DNA of 60,010 nt from Saprospiraceae bacterium. Its GTDB lineage: Bacteria; Bacteroidota; Bacteroidia; Chitinophagales; Saprospiraceae. The stretch spans positions 1 through 60,010 of the forward strand of contig JANWVR010000149.1 of assembly GCA_025056735.1 (NCBI GenBank), written 5' to 3'. The position numbers and the translations under genes were made by a program. Position 1 is the first letter of the stretch. Each line of letters starts with the position of its first letter. The notes beneath the pieces are model-generated. The model was not told where the DNA came from. It saw nothing but the letters and a program-made list of their open reading frames with translations, and made no database searches. Positions 35,100-44,342 of this stretch are shown here, piece by piece.

Positions 35100-36371
35100 A
35101 TGCCTGGAATGACTATTACTGAAAAGATCATTGCCCGCCATAGCGGCCGAAAGCGCGTCGTACCTGGAGAGCTGGTTTGGGTCAACATTCACACTGTCAT
35201 GACGATGGACTATCTGGGGGCTCAGACATTTGCTAAGCTGCATGAGTTGGGCGTGCAAGACGTCTTCGACCGCGACCGTGTTATCTGTGTGTCGGATCAC
35301 CTTGTGCCGCCGCCTAACGAAAAGTTCGCCACCATGCTTAACGAGTGGCGGCGCGTAGTGCGCGAGCACCACATCACTCATTTCTATGACCTGGGCAACC
35401 AGGGCATCGCCCACCAGATTATGGTAGAAAAGGGTCATGTCTTACCCGGTACCATCAGCATTGGCACCGATAGCCATGCCAACACCTACGGCGCCGTGGG
35501 TGCACTGGGCAATGCCGTGGGCGTTACAGATGCTGCCGTGGCTATGGCCATCGGCAAATGCTGGCTGCGCGTACCCGAAAGCGTCAAGTTCATCGTCCGG
35601 GGCCATTGGCACCCCTACGTCATGGCTAAAGACCTGAGCCTGTACGTCATGGGCATGATGCACTGGAATGGACACCTTATTTACAAAGCCATCGAATACA
35701 CAGGTGAGGCCATTTCTCAATTGGGAATGGCCGGACGCATGACGCTGTGCAACATGACAGTGGACTTAGGAGCCAAAAATGGCATCATTGCCCCGGATGC
35801 CGTCACGCGCAAATACTTGCGCAGCCGCACAAAAGAGAAGTACGTCAGCCTACAAAGCGATCCTGACGCTCAATATGAGCAGGTTTATGAAATTGACCTC
35901 AACAAAGTAGGACCCACCGTAGCACGCCCACACCGATTGGACGACGTCGTGCCGGTGGAAGAAGTGGAAGGAACACCCTTTAACAAGGCTTTTGTAGGTA
36001 CCTGTACCAATGGGCGTGTGGAAGACCTGGAAATCATGGCCCGCATTCTAAAAGGCAGACGCATTCATCCCGACGTAAATATGCTTATTGTGCCTGCCAG
36101 CCAGACCGTTTATCTGGAAGCGATGAAAAAGGGCTATCTGGCCACGCTGATAGAAGCCGGAGCGGCTATTGACACCCCCTCCTGTGCTGCTTGCGCCGGC
36201 ATTCACACCGGCGTGGCCGGCGACGGCGACATCATCCTGAGTGCCGGTAACCGCAACATGCAAGGCCGCATGGGTAGCAAAAAGGCCGAAATCTATCTGA
36301 CCAGCCCAGCTGTCGTAGCGGCCAGTGCGCTTTACGGCAAAATCACCGACCCGCGTAAACTCTCCTCCTGA
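35100..36371 (+). CDS. Aconitase-family hydratase, large subunit (LeuC-like), copy 2
   Basis: A 423-residue iron-sulfur subunit, clearly related to copy 1 (both open M-x-GMT-x-x-EKI). Cluster cysteines C302 (GTCTNG), C362 and C365 (SCAAC) are kept, as is the loop GTDSHANTYGAV (122-133). The region after the third Cys reads AGIHTG, against VGSHEG in copy 1. It is followed after 17 bases by an unusual small subunit. Likely reaction: hydration or dehydration of a substituted malate/maleate, feeding the aldolase two genes on. Confidence 0.87.
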   Translation: MPGMTITEKIIARHSGRKRVVPGELVWVNIHTVMTMDYLGAQTFAKLHELGVQDVFDRDRVICVSDHLVPPPNEKFATMLNEWRRVVREHHITHFYDLGNQGIAHQIMVEKGHVLPGTISIGTDSHANTYGAVGALGNAVGVTDAAVAMAIGKCWLRVPESVKFIVRGHWHPYVMAKDLSLYVMGMMHWNGHLIYKAIEYTGEAISQLGMAGRMTLCNMTVDLGAKNGIIAPDAVTRKYLRSRTKEKYVSLQSDPDAQYEQVYEIDLNKVGPTVARPHRLDDVVPVEEVEGTPFNKAFVGTCTNGRVEDLEIMARILKGRRIHPDVNMLIVPASQTVYLEAMKKGYLATLIEAGAAIDTPSCAACAGIHTGVAGDGDIILSAGNRNMQGRMGSKKAEIYLTSPAVVAASALYGKITDPRKLSS

Positions 36372-36388
36372 CTTCAACTTGTGCACGT

Positions 36389-36922
36389 ATGAAAATCACT
36401 GGAAAATGCTGGGTAGCCCCCGGCTACGTGATGGCCTACAATATTATTACGCAACCCTTCTGGACGTCGCCTATTGACCCTAAAGAGAATGCTCGCTGGG
36501 TTATGGCAGGCGTAGCGGAGGAGTTCAATCGCGAAAACGGTTTTGCCAGCCAGGGATACACCTTCATCGTGGCTGGCCACAACTTCGCCGGCGGCGGTAA
36601 AAGCATTGAGCACGTAATTACCGGCCTCATGGGCGCAGGTATCCGCGCTGTCTTTGCCGATAGCTTCTCACGCCTGCAATTCCGAAATGCCATTAACTAC
36701 GGCCTACCATTTATTACCTGTAAGGACATGGCCAAAGGTTGCCAGACCGGTGACCTGTTAGAATGGGATACTGATACCGGCCTCATCCACAACCTTACCA
36801 ATGGAAACACCTTCCAGTCCGTCCCTGTAGCGCCTTTTGTGGCCGAAGTGGCTAAGGCGGGAGGCTTGATGAACTTTATCAAGAAGCGCATCGCTGAAGG
36901 CACTATCGGCGATCTGCGCTGA
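36389..36922 (+). CDS. Aconitase-family small subunit (LeuD-like), divergent copy 2
   Basis: A 177-residue swivel-domain protein. The classical motifs are replaced: the DxxDTDxIxP region is PGYVMAYNIITQPFW (11-25) and NFGxGSSREHA has become NFAGGGKSIEHV (65-76), so the active-site Arg position appears to be Ile. The fold core is kept (GAGIRAVFADSFSRLQFRNAINYGLPFI). It partners the large subunit 17 bases upstream and lies 16 bases before the aldolase gene. A changed substrate or reaction is inferred. Loss of function seems less likely because the frame and spacing are intact. Confidence 0.85.
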   Translation: MKITGKCWVAPGYVMAYNIITQPFWTSPIDPKENARWVMAGVAEEFNRENGFASQGYTFIVAGHNFAGGGKSIEHVITGLMGAGIRAVFADSFSRLQFRNAINYGLPFITCKDMAKGCQTGDLLEWDTDTGLIHNLTNGNTFQSVPVAPFVAEVAKAGGLMNFIKKRIAEGTIGDLR

Positions 36923-36938
36923 TGACACAATAGAACGC

Positions 36939-37691
36939 ATGAAAGAAAACGCGCTAAAAAAACGCTTGACTCAGCACCAGCCCTGTTATGGTGTCATCTC
37001 ACCCACAACCGACCCTGTCGTTTGCGAATACGTCGGTCTTTCAGGGCTGCACTTCTACGTCATAGACGCCGAGCATGGCTTCCCCAACCCTTCCGATGTA
37101 CAACACATGGTGCGCGCACTGGAAGGGGTCGGTTGCACGCCACTGGCGCGCGTGGGCGACCTAAACGAAAAGCTATTGCTTCAATACCTTGACACTGGCG
37201 TCATGGGTATTATGATGCCCGGCTGTTCTACTGCCGACGATTTGCACCGCTTAGTAACTGCCGTAAAATATCCACCTGTGGGGCAACGCGGCTTGGGCCC
37301 TGTTCGAGCCGCTGACTATATGATGAAGATGCCTCAAGCGGAATATGTGCGTTTCGCCAACGAGCAAACCCTTGTGCTGCCCCAAATTGAAGACCTCCAG
37401 GCCATCGAAAACCTGGATGCTATGCTTGCCATCGAGGACGTAGATGGCTTCATCGTCGGCCCACGTGACTTGGCTATGGCCATGGGCTTTTACGACGGCC
37501 CTACCCATCCTGAAGTGCAAAGCGTCATAGAGCGCGTCTTTGAAAAAATCTTGGCCGCAGGCAAAATCGCCGGCACCGTCGCCGCCACCGCTGAACAGGC
37601 TCAAAAGCTCGCCCAACGAGGCGTGCATCTTATTCTCAATTCGGTACAGGGCCTCATCGCCGCCGGCACACGTGCCTTCATGGCCCCATAA
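36939..37691 (+). CDS. HpcH/HpaI family aldolase
   Basis: A 250-residue metal-dependent class II aldolase. Motifs: FYVIDAEHGF (Asp-x-Glu-His, about residues 37-42), PLARVG (substrate Arg), QIEDLQAIENL (metal Glu) and VGPRDLAMAMG (metal Asp). Such enzymes split 4-hydroxy-2-oxo acids or malate-like compounds into pyruvate or a similar oxo-acid and an aldehyde. Directly after the hydratase pair, it would fit retro-aldol cleavage of the hydrated product. Confidence 0.9.
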   Translation: MKENALKKRLTQHQPCYGVISPTTDPVVCEYVGLSGLHFYVIDAEHGFPNPSDVQHMVRALEGVGCTPLARVGDLNEKLLLQYLDTGVMGIMMPGCSTADDLHRLVTAVKYPPVGQRGLGPVRAADYMMKMPQAEYVRFANEQTLVLPQIEDLQAIENLDAMLAIEDVDGFIVGPRDLAMAMGFYDGPTHPEVQSVIERVFEKILAAGKIAGTVAATAEQAQKLAQRGVHLILNSVQGLIAAGTRAFMAP

Positions 37692-37745
37692 AATTACGCG
37701 ATGATACACCGAAACCTTCACCTGCTCAATACTCAAACAACGACT

Positions 37746-38060
37746 ATGCCTACCCTTATCGTCTTATTCAATCTGAAGAACAAAAACACTGCCATACAGC
37801 AGTACGAAGAGTGGGCCACAACAGTGGATGTGCCCACTGTCAAACGCCTTGCCTCTGTGGATGACTTCCGCCTATTTCGATGCGGCAACCTACTGGGCAC
37901 CCAAACACCAGCACCCTATCAGTACTGTGAGGTCATTGAGGTTAACAATCTGGATGGCCTTTTTGCCGACATTGCCACTGAAACGATGCAGCGTGTAGCC
38001 GCGCAGTTTCAAGAATTTGCTGACAACCCTACCTTCATCGTAGCCGAACAAATCGCTTGA
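37746..38060 (+). CDS. RedY/HapK-like protein
   Basis: A 104-residue soluble protein, started at 37746 (MPTLIVLFNLKNK); a start at 37701 adds 15 residues without clear family sequence. Recognisable stretches are YEEWATTVDVPTVKRLASVDDF, PYQYCEVIEVNNLDG and AQFQEFADNPTFIVAEQ. From memory this matches the RedY-like HapK family, linked to prodiginine-type pyrrolic pigment genes and of unsettled function, with a ferredoxin-like alpha/beta fold. Here it sits among catabolic genes. Confidence 0.7.
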   Translation: MPTLIVLFNLKNKNTAIQQYEEWATTVDVPTVKRLASVDDFRLFRCGNLLGTQTPAPYQYCEVIEVNNLDGLFADIATETMQRVAAQFQEFADNPTFIVAEQIA

Positions 38061-38081
38061 ACCCAGCCTAAACGCACTGCT

Positions 38082-38915
38082 ATGTACCACCTACAAGGAA
38101 AAGTAGCCATCGTTACCGGCAGCGGTCGCCACAAAGGCATTGGCGAAGCCATTGTGCTGCGCCTGGCTGCCGAAGGTTGCCGCGTGGTTGTTTCTGACCT
38201 GGGCAAGCCACAAGGAGAGGAATTTTCGGAAGAGCACATCGGAACCACTGCCGAAATGGAGGAGATTGCCGAGGCAGCCCAGAAACTGGGGGCCCAGGCC
38301 ATCACTGTGGCTTGCGACGTACGCAGTGAAACCCAGGTTGAGAGTCTCATCGCCCGCACCATCGAGGCCTTTGGCGCTGTAGACATCCTGGTCAACAACG
38401 CCGGCGTGGGTTACCTGATGGAGCCTTTCACCGAGTTTAAAGAAAGCAGCTGGGACGCTGTGCTCGATGTGAACCTCAAGGGAGCCTTTTTATGCTCCAA
38501 ACACGCCGCCCGTCAGATGATCCGCCAGGGCACAGGAGGTGTTATCATCAACATTGCCAGCCAAGCTGCCAAATCGGGCTTCCCATACGCTGCTGCCTAT
38601 ACTGCCTCCAAACATGGCTTAGTGGGTTTGACGCGCTCCAACGCCGTCGAGCTGGGCAAGTACCGTATCCGCGTCAACGCTGTTTGCCCCAATCACATCA
38701 CCACCGGCTTAGGGCACTGGCAAAACCAGTTCTTCAGCGAGAAATTCGGCCTCGACTACGAAACTTATCTACAAGGTATCCGCGACCGCAATCCCTTAGG
38801 TCGCACGGGCATGGTCGAAGACATCGCCAATGCCGTAGCCTTTCTGGCCTCCGACCAAGCCAGCTATATCACCGGTGAAGCCATGAACGTCAGCGGCGGC
38901 GAAGAATATCATTAA
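38082..38915 (+). CDS. SDR-family oxidoreductase
   Basis: A 277-residue short-chain dehydrogenase. Cofactor motif VTGSGRHKGIGEAI (8-21; note the two-residue insertion in TGxxxGIG), NNAGVG, Ser in INIASQAAKSG, and catalytic YTASK. The end ITGEAMNVSGGEEYH is typical. It would interconvert a hydroxyl and a ketone with NAD(P). Spacing to neighbours is under 25 bases on both sides, so it is in the rightward operon. Confidence 0.9.
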   Translation: MYHLQGKVAIVTGSGRHKGIGEAIVLRLAAEGCRVVVSDLGKPQGEEFSEEHIGTTAEMEEIAEAAQKLGAQAITVACDVRSETQVESLIARTIEAFGAVDILVNNAGVGYLMEPFTEFKESSWDAVLDVNLKGAFLCSKHAARQMIRQGTGGVIINIASQAAKSGFPYAAAYTASKHGLVGLTRSNAVELGKYRIRVNAVCPNHITTGLGHWQNQFFSEKFGLDYETYLQGIRDRNPLGRTGMVEDIANAVAFLASDQASYITGEAMNVSGGEEYH

Positions 38916-38933
38916 ACCCGACAGCGTCCGCGC

Positions 38934-41015
38934 ATGAAATTAGGCATTGACATTGGCGGCACCTTCACAGACCTCGTCCTGCTGGACGAAGATAGCGGCC
39001 GCATGGTGTTGGGTAAAACGCTTACGACCTACCCCGACCCCCTTTTGGGTATCTTGAATGGTGTGAAGCAAATCACACGCGACAGCGGCGTGCCTCTACC
39101 CAGCATAGGCGTAGTTGTGCACGGTACCACCTTAATAACCAACGCCGTCATCGAGCGAAAAGGTGCTCGTACCGCGTTACTCACAACCGCAGGCTTTGAA
39201 GATGTGCTCGAAATCGGGCGCGAAATGCGCTACGACATCTATGACCTGTTCCTGACCATGCCTAAGCCGCTGATACCGCGTTCGCTGCGTATCGGCATCC
39301 GCCAGCGTATGAATAAAGACGGGCAGGTACTGACGCCCTTAGACCTGGCCGAGGTGGAGCACGCCGCAGAGCGCCTGATCCGCCGTGGCGTGCAAAGCAT
39401 GGCTGTGTCGTTCTTACATGCCTTTGCCAATCCCGAGCACGAGCAAGCTGTGGGCGACCTGTTGCGCCGCAAGTACCCGCACCTGTCCGTTTCACTCAGC
39501 TCAGAAGTGTTGCCCGAAATTCGAGAATACGAGCGCACGTCGGCCACGGTAATGAATGCCTATACACAACCGCTGATACAGGACTATTTGCGCCGCCTCA
39601 AACAGGCGCTGGTCGAACGCGGCTTCCAAGGTGAAATCTTCATTATGAACTCAGCAGGCCGCCTCACCACGCTGGACGGCGCCCAGCGCTTTCCTATTCA
39701 GCTGTTGGAAAGTGGACCGGCCGGTGGCACGATGGCCAGCGTCTTTTTCCAACGGCAACTGGTGGCAGCCGGTAATGACATTCCCCAACTATTGGCCTTC
39801 GATATGGGTGGCACCACTGCCAAAGCTTCCATGGTGCGTCGTGGCCAGCCCGAAATTACACACCACTTCGAGGCTGCACGCGAACGGCGTTTCAAAAAAG
39901 GCAGTGGATTGCCTGTGCGCATTCCCGTCATTGATATGATTGAAATTGGCGCCGGTGGCGGTAGCATCGCCCGCCTCGACGCTTTAGGGCTGCTCACGGT
40001 AGGCCCTGATAGCGCCGCCTCGCAGCCCGGCCCTGCCTGCTACGGTCGCGGTGGCCAATGGCCTACCGTCACTGATGCCGACTTGGTGCTGGGTTTCCTC
40101 AACGAACACTATTTCCTCGGCGGTACTATGCCTTTGCGGCGCGACCTGGCCGAGAAGGCCATTGAAAAACATATCGCCCGCCCCTTGGGCATCCGGGTAG
40201 AAGAGGCTGCCTGGGGCATCCACCGCATCGTCAACGAAAACATGGCTAATGCTGCGCGCGTCCACATCCTAGAAAAGGGCTTCGACCCGAGGTCTTTTAC
40301 TATGATGGCCTTTGGTGGCGCTGGCCCCGTGCACGCCTTTGCCGTCGCACGCCTGCTAGGCTTGTCGCGTCTTATAATACCTGGCGGAGCGGGTGTCTTG
40401 AGTGCACTGGGCTTCCTTGTTAGCCCTGTAGCCACAGAGGCTATCTTCAGCCACGTCTCGCGGCTCGACCGCATGGAATGGACCACCATCAACACCCGCC
40501 TGGCCGATATGGAACGCAGTGGCCGCACTTTCCTGCAAGAGACTGGCCTGTCCGCCGACCAAATCCAGGTAAGTCGTATGGCTGAAATGCGCTACGCCGG
40601 ACAGGGGCACGAAATCACCGTTCCACTGCCGGTCGGCACCTTGTCAGCCGAGTCGTTGCCTGCCATCATGCGCAACTTCGGCGAAGAGTACGCCCTGCGC
40701 TACGGACGGACATTGCCCCATATGCCCATCGAGTCCGTTACCTGGCGTACCGTTGTCAGCGGCCCACCTCCACAAATATCTTTATACCAGCAAGTAAAAG
40801 GCGCCGTGAGCCAGCAGGCCCAAAAGGATACTCGCCCAGCCTTCTTCGGCAAAACATGGATTGAAGTGCCTGTGCTCGACCGCTACACTATGCCTACTGA
40901 ACAACGCTTCAGTGGCCCATGTATCATCGAAGAATTTGAAAGCACTACCGTCGTCGGACCTGATGCTGCCGTCTGGCGCGACGACTTCGGCAATCTCATT
41001 ATTGAAATGTTCTGA
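38934..41015 (+). CDS. hyuA: Hydantoinase/oxoprolinase subunit A
   Basis: A 693-residue ATP-dependent amidohydrolase subunit of the HyuA/acetone-carboxylase-beta/5-oxoprolinase type. The N-terminus has the ASKHA phosphate loop (LGIDIGGTFTDLVLLD); a second is at AFDMGGTTAKAS, and GAGGGSIARLD and the TVTDADLVLG stretch are family signatures. With HyuB it opens cyclic amides (hydantoins, 5-oxoproline, lactams) using ATP. The B subunit gene follows after an inserted VOC lipoprotein gene. Confidence 0.92.
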   Translation: MKLGIDIGGTFTDLVLLDEDSGRMVLGKTLTTYPDPLLGILNGVKQITRDSGVPLPSIGVVVHGTTLITNAVIERKGARTALLTTAGFEDVLEIGREMRYDIYDLFLTMPKPLIPRSLRIGIRQRMNKDGQVLTPLDLAEVEHAAERLIRRGVQSMAVSFLHAFANPEHEQAVGDLLRRKYPHLSVSLSSEVLPEIREYERTSATVMNAYTQPLIQDYLRRLKQALVERGFQGEIFIMNSAGRLTTLDGAQRFPIQLLESGPAGGTMASVFFQRQLVAAGNDIPQLLAFDMGGTTAKASMVRRGQPEITHHFEAARERRFKKGSGLPVRIPVIDMIEIGAGGGSIARLDALGLLTVGPDSAASQPGPACYGRGGQWPTVTDADLVLGFLNEHYFLGGTMPLRRDLAEKAIEKHIARPLGIRVEEAAWGIHRIVNENMANAARVHILEKGFDPRSFTMMAFGGAGPVHAFAVARLLGLSRLIIPGGAGVLSALGFLVSPVATEAIFSHVSRLDRMEWTTINTRLADMERSGRTFLQETGLSADQIQVSRMAEMRYAGQGHEITVPLPVGTLSAESLPAIMRNFGEEYALRYGRTLPHMPIESVTWRTVVSGPPPQISLYQQVKGAVSQQAQKDTRPAFFGKTWIEVPVLDRYTMPTEQRFSGPCIIEEFESTTVVGPDAAVWRDDFGNLIIEMF

Positions 41016-41024
41016 AGAGAAACC

Positions 41025-41606
41025 ATGAACTGCCTCACATACACTCTTAAGTTTATCACAGTAGAGGTGGGCTGGCGTCTTGCGCTGACAACGGCGCTAT
41101 CCCTTTCGCTACTGGCTTGCCGAACGGCTGAACGCCGCCCTGCAGCAGCCCTGCCCGCCGATGATAATACCCTCCTCTTCAAACGAACCACCCTCGTGGT
41201 ATCCAACATCGAGCGCTCGCTGGGCATCTACCGCGACATCTTAGGTTTTACCCTGAACGCCCCCGTCTCCGAGTCTTCGGCCGAGTCCTATTCTTACCCC
41301 GTCTTTCGCATTCCTAAGGAGGCCAAAATCCGATTCGTAACGTTGGATACCAAAACCCAGGAGCGCACCCTGGCTCTGACAGAAGTAACCGGCGTGCCCT
41401 TGCCCAAACCTGATCAACCGATCATGAGCGCCCTGGTCATCCGTGTGCCCGACATTGCTGCCACCATACAGAAAATAAAAGCTCTGGGCTTAGAAACCAC
41501 CGAACCTAAGACGGCTCGCTCGGCAAACGGCAAATTCGCCTTTATTGAACAAGCCTTCGTGGACTACGATGGCCATCTCATTGTGCTTTATCAAATGCTC
41601 AAATAA
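41025..41606 (+). CDS. VOC-domain lipoprotein
   Basis: A 193-residue protein with a lipoprotein signal (LTTALSLSLLAC, Cys near residue 32) followed by one glyoxalase-like domain (RTTLVVSNIERSLGIYRDILGFTLN ... FVDYDGHLIVLYQ). It would sit in the periplasm or outer membrane, so it cannot be a physical part of the cytoplasmic HyuAB enzyme although its gene lies between hyuA and hyuB. It is the second VOC protein of the cluster. Confidence 0.8.
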   Translation: MNCLTYTLKFITVEVGWRLALTTALSLSLLACRTAERRPAAALPADDNTLLFKRTTLVVSNIERSLGIYRDILGFTLNAPVSESSAESYSYPVFRIPKEAKIRFVTLDTKTQERTLALTEVTGVPLPKPDQPIMSALVIRVPDIAATIQKIKALGLETTEPKTARSANGKFAFIEQAFVDYDGHLIVLYQMLK

Positions 41607-41631
41607 GCATCAACGGCCCGACCACCTGACT

Positions 41632-43266
41632 ATGACTGCTATCCCACCCACCACATCACCCATGTCGCGCACCTTCGATGCCATAGACCTATCCATCCTG
41701 TGGTCGCGGCTCATCTCTATCGTGGACGAAGCTGGCACGACCCTCCAGCGTACAGCTTTTTCGTCGGTAACACGCGAAAGCGCCGACTTCGCTGTCGTAC
41801 TCATGGACACCCAAGGACAGTCGTTGGCCCAAAGCTCCGTGAGTGTTCCCTCGTTCCTGGGCGTGTTGCCGTTCTTAGTCAAAGCCTTGCTGCGCGACCA
41901 TTTCCCACCAGAGCAATGGCAACCGGGCGATGTAGTCATCACCAACGACCCCTGGTTGTGTGCTGGCCATAAGCCTGATATCGGTATCGTATCGCCCATT
42001 TTTTATGGGCAAACGCCCGAAGGCCGCCCCCGTCTCATCGGCTTCATCGGTTGCATCGCACACAGCCCCGATATTGGTGGCACGCTTTGGGGAGCCAATG
42101 CACGCGACTTCTACGAGGAGGGCCTTTACATTCCACCCATGAAACTGTTAGAAGCCGGACACCCTAACGAGACTCTCTTCCGCCTCATTGAAACGAATGT
42201 GCGCGCTCCCCAACAAACCTTGGGCGATATCCTGGCCCAAGTAGCTGCCAACGATCAGGGCATTCGTTCGCTTCATCTCTTAATGCACGAGTACGGATTA
42301 ACGGAAATAGATACCCTTGGTGCCCAAATCATCGCTGCCTCTGAAAGAGCCATGCGCGATGCTATTCGGCAAGCTCCCGACGGCACTTATCATGCGGAGT
42401 ACAAAGCCGACGGCGACGGTTTGAACCACCCCGTGCGACTCAAATGTGCCCTCACCATTCGTGGCGACGAAATCTGGGTGGATTATACCGGTACTTCACC
42501 AGTGCACCCGCTGGCCATCAATGCAGTTTTAAATTACGTGTTTGCTTACACAGCCTATCCCATCAAATGCGTCTTCAGCCCAGAGGTACCCAATAATGAA
42601 GGCAGCTTCCGGCCCATCCATGTGTGGGCGCCTGAGGGCTGCTTGCTCAATGCCCAGAAGCCCGCCCCGTTAGGAGCGCGTAATGTAACGGGTAATCTGT
42701 TGTACGCTCCCATCATGTTGGCCCTGAGCCAAGCTGTGCCCGATCGCGTGCAGGCGGACTGCGGCGCAGCAGTATGGGTAATGGTCCTCAGCGGCCGCCA
42801 CGATGACGGCCGCGAATTTGTGGAGTATCTCTTCTTGGCGGGTGGCTATGGTGGTCGCAAAGGATTACGAGGCGAACCTACGCTGTGCTACCCTACTAAT
42901 GTGGCCAACGTGCCGGTAGAGGTGTTTGAAAACGATGCCCCTGTCCTCGTTTTGGAGAAAAAACTTATCCGCGGCAGCGGCGGTGCTGGCCAGTACCCGG
43001 GCGGCGAAGGGCAGCGCTTCGCCTATCGAAACATTGGCCAGCATCCTATCCATATCAGCAACGTAACAGAAAAAATCCGCCATCAGGCCTATGGTCTCTT
43101 TGGCGGCAAACCTGGCCGTCGAGGTCGTCTTTACGTGCTGACGCCTGAAGGTAAGCGGCGATTTACGCCACCCAAGGGACACGATACCCTACTGCCTGGC
43201 GAAACGCTCGTTATGGAACTGCCTGGCGGTGGTGCTTATGGTGCTCCACTGGCGAAACACCTATAA
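41632..43266 (+). CDS. hyuB: Hydantoinase/oxoprolinase subunit B
   Basis: A 544-residue B subunit partnering HyuA. Family stretches: STTLQRTAFSSVTRESADFAVVL-like opening after SRTFDAIDLSILWSRLISI, GDVVITNDPWLCAGHKPD, FIGCIAHSPDIGG, and a glycine-rich C-terminus (RGGSGGAGQYPGGEGQR-like, GGGAYGAPLAK). The ATG at 41632 is preferred; 41662 (MSRTF) is also possible. It completes an ATP-dependent ring-opening amidohydrolase acting on a lactam, imide or hydantoin. Confidence 0.91.
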   Translation: MTAIPPTTSPMSRTFDAIDLSILWSRLISIVDEAGTTLQRTAFSSVTRESADFAVVLMDTQGQSLAQSSVSVPSFLGVLPFLVKALLRDHFPPEQWQPGDVVITNDPWLCAGHKPDIGIVSPIFYGQTPEGRPRLIGFIGCIAHSPDIGGTLWGANARDFYEEGLYIPPMKLLEAGHPNETLFRLIETNVRAPQQTLGDILAQVAANDQGIRSLHLLMHEYGLTEIDTLGAQIIAASERAMRDAIRQAPDGTYHAEYKADGDGLNHPVRLKCALTIRGDEIWVDYTGTSPVHPLAINAVLNYVFAYTAYPIKCVFSPEVPNNEGSFRPIHVWAPEGCLLNAQKPAPLGARNVTGNLLYAPIMLALSQAVPDRVQADCGAAVWVMVLSGRHDDGREFVEYLFLAGGYGGRKGLRGEPTLCYPTNVANVPVEVFENDAPVLVLEKKLIRGSGGAGQYPGGEGQRFAYRNIGQHPIHISNVTEKIRHQAYGLFGGKPGRRGRLYVLTPEGKRRFTPPKGHDTLLPGETLVMELPGGGAYGAPLAKHL

Positions 43267-43313
43267 ACAAAATATCACTTTTACCTCCGTTCATCCCTGA
43301 CTCATTCGTCAAC

Positions 43314-44309
43314 ATGGCCGAAAACAAGCGTATCCTGTTAGCTTCGCGTCCGGTGGGTATGCCCGCAGCCGACAATTTTCGGCTGGAAATCGCTCCCGTA
43401 CCTCGGCCGGCCGAGGGCGAGGTGTTGGTGCGGATAGAAATGATTTCCCTCGACCCTGCCATGCGTGGGTGGATGAACGAAGGCACTACTTACATCCGCG
43501 GTGTGGCTTTGGGCGAGGTCATGCGCGCTTTTGCTGCTGGGCGCGTCATACAGTCGCGACACCCCGCTTTTGCCGACGGCGATTACGTCAGCGGCTTGCT
43601 CGGAGCCCAGTCTTATGCAGCTGTGCCGGCACGGCTGCTAACCCGGCTCGACCTGTCGCTCGGCCCCTTAGAATGGCACCTGGGCGTGCTCGGCATGCCT
43701 GGCATGACAGCCTACTTTGGCCTGCTGGAACGCGGTAAACCCCAGCCCGGCGAAACGGTCTTTATCTCTGGGGCCGCCGGCATCATCGGCTCTACCGTGG
43801 GTCAAATAGCCAGAATCAAAGGCTGCCGCGCTGTGGGTACCGCCGGCTCCGATGAAAAATGCCGTTACCTCATCGAAGAATGTGGCTTCGACGGCGCCAT
43901 CAACTACAAAACGGAGGACGTAGAAGCGCGTATTCGAGAACTATGCCCTAAAGGCATAAACATCCTTTATGACAACGTCGGCGGCGACATCCTGGATATA
44001 GGTCTGGCCCACTTGGCCCGTGGCGCCCGTGTGGTCATCTGTGGTGCCATCTCACAATACAACGAACCCACCGTGCGCGGGCCGCGCAACTACATGAAAA
44101 TCGTAACCGCGCGCGCAACTCTCACAGGTATCATCGTTTTTGACTTTCAAGAGCGATACCCAGAAGCGGTAGAACAACTCTCGAAGTGGCTCAAAAACGG
44201 CCAGCTGCACACGCGAACGGACTTTGTGGAAGGCATCGAAAACTTTTATTCAGCATTGATGAAGCTATATGCGGGGGCAAACTTTGGGAAGATGATACTA
44301 AAAGTATAG
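43314..44309 (+). CDS. NADP-dependent zinc-less alcohol dehydrogenase/ene-reductase
   Basis: A 331-residue MDR-family protein of the leukotriene-B4/prostaglandin reductase (CurA-like) type, which reduces alpha,beta-unsaturated carbonyls. Seen: SLDPAMRGWMNE (the family SxDPxxRGW motif), the cofactor motif VFISGAAGIIGSTVGQIA, and CGAISQYN. Zinc ligands are absent. It may reduce a conjugated double bond in an intermediate. It ends just before the solitary palindrome at 44318. Confidence 0.9.
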   Translation: MAENKRILLASRPVGMPAADNFRLEIAPVPRPAEGEVLVRIEMISLDPAMRGWMNEGTTYIRGVALGEVMRAFAAGRVIQSRHPAFADGDYVSGLLGAQSYAAVPARLLTRLDLSLGPLEWHLGVLGMPGMTAYFGLLERGKPQPGETVFISGAAGIIGSTVGQIARIKGCRAVGTAGSDEKCRYLIEECGFDGAINYKTEDVEARIRELCPKGINILYDNVGGDILDIGLAHLARGARVVICGAISQYNEPTVRGPRNYMKIVTARATLTGIIVFDFQERYPEAVEQLSKWLKNGQLHTRTDFVEGIENFYSALMKLYAGANFGKMILKV

Positions 44310-44317
44310 TGAATTTT

Positions 44318-44335
44318 GGCCAAACAAGGTTGGCC
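44318..44335. repeat. Solitary copy of the GGCCAAAC palindrome
   Basis: GGCCAAACAAGGTTGGCC pairs at 7 of 8 arm positions and is close to the array unit at 13352-13440, about 31 kb away. It lies between the ene-reductase stop and the alpha/beta hydrolase start (44343). Confidence 0.75.
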
Positions 44336-44342
44336 GTTACTT

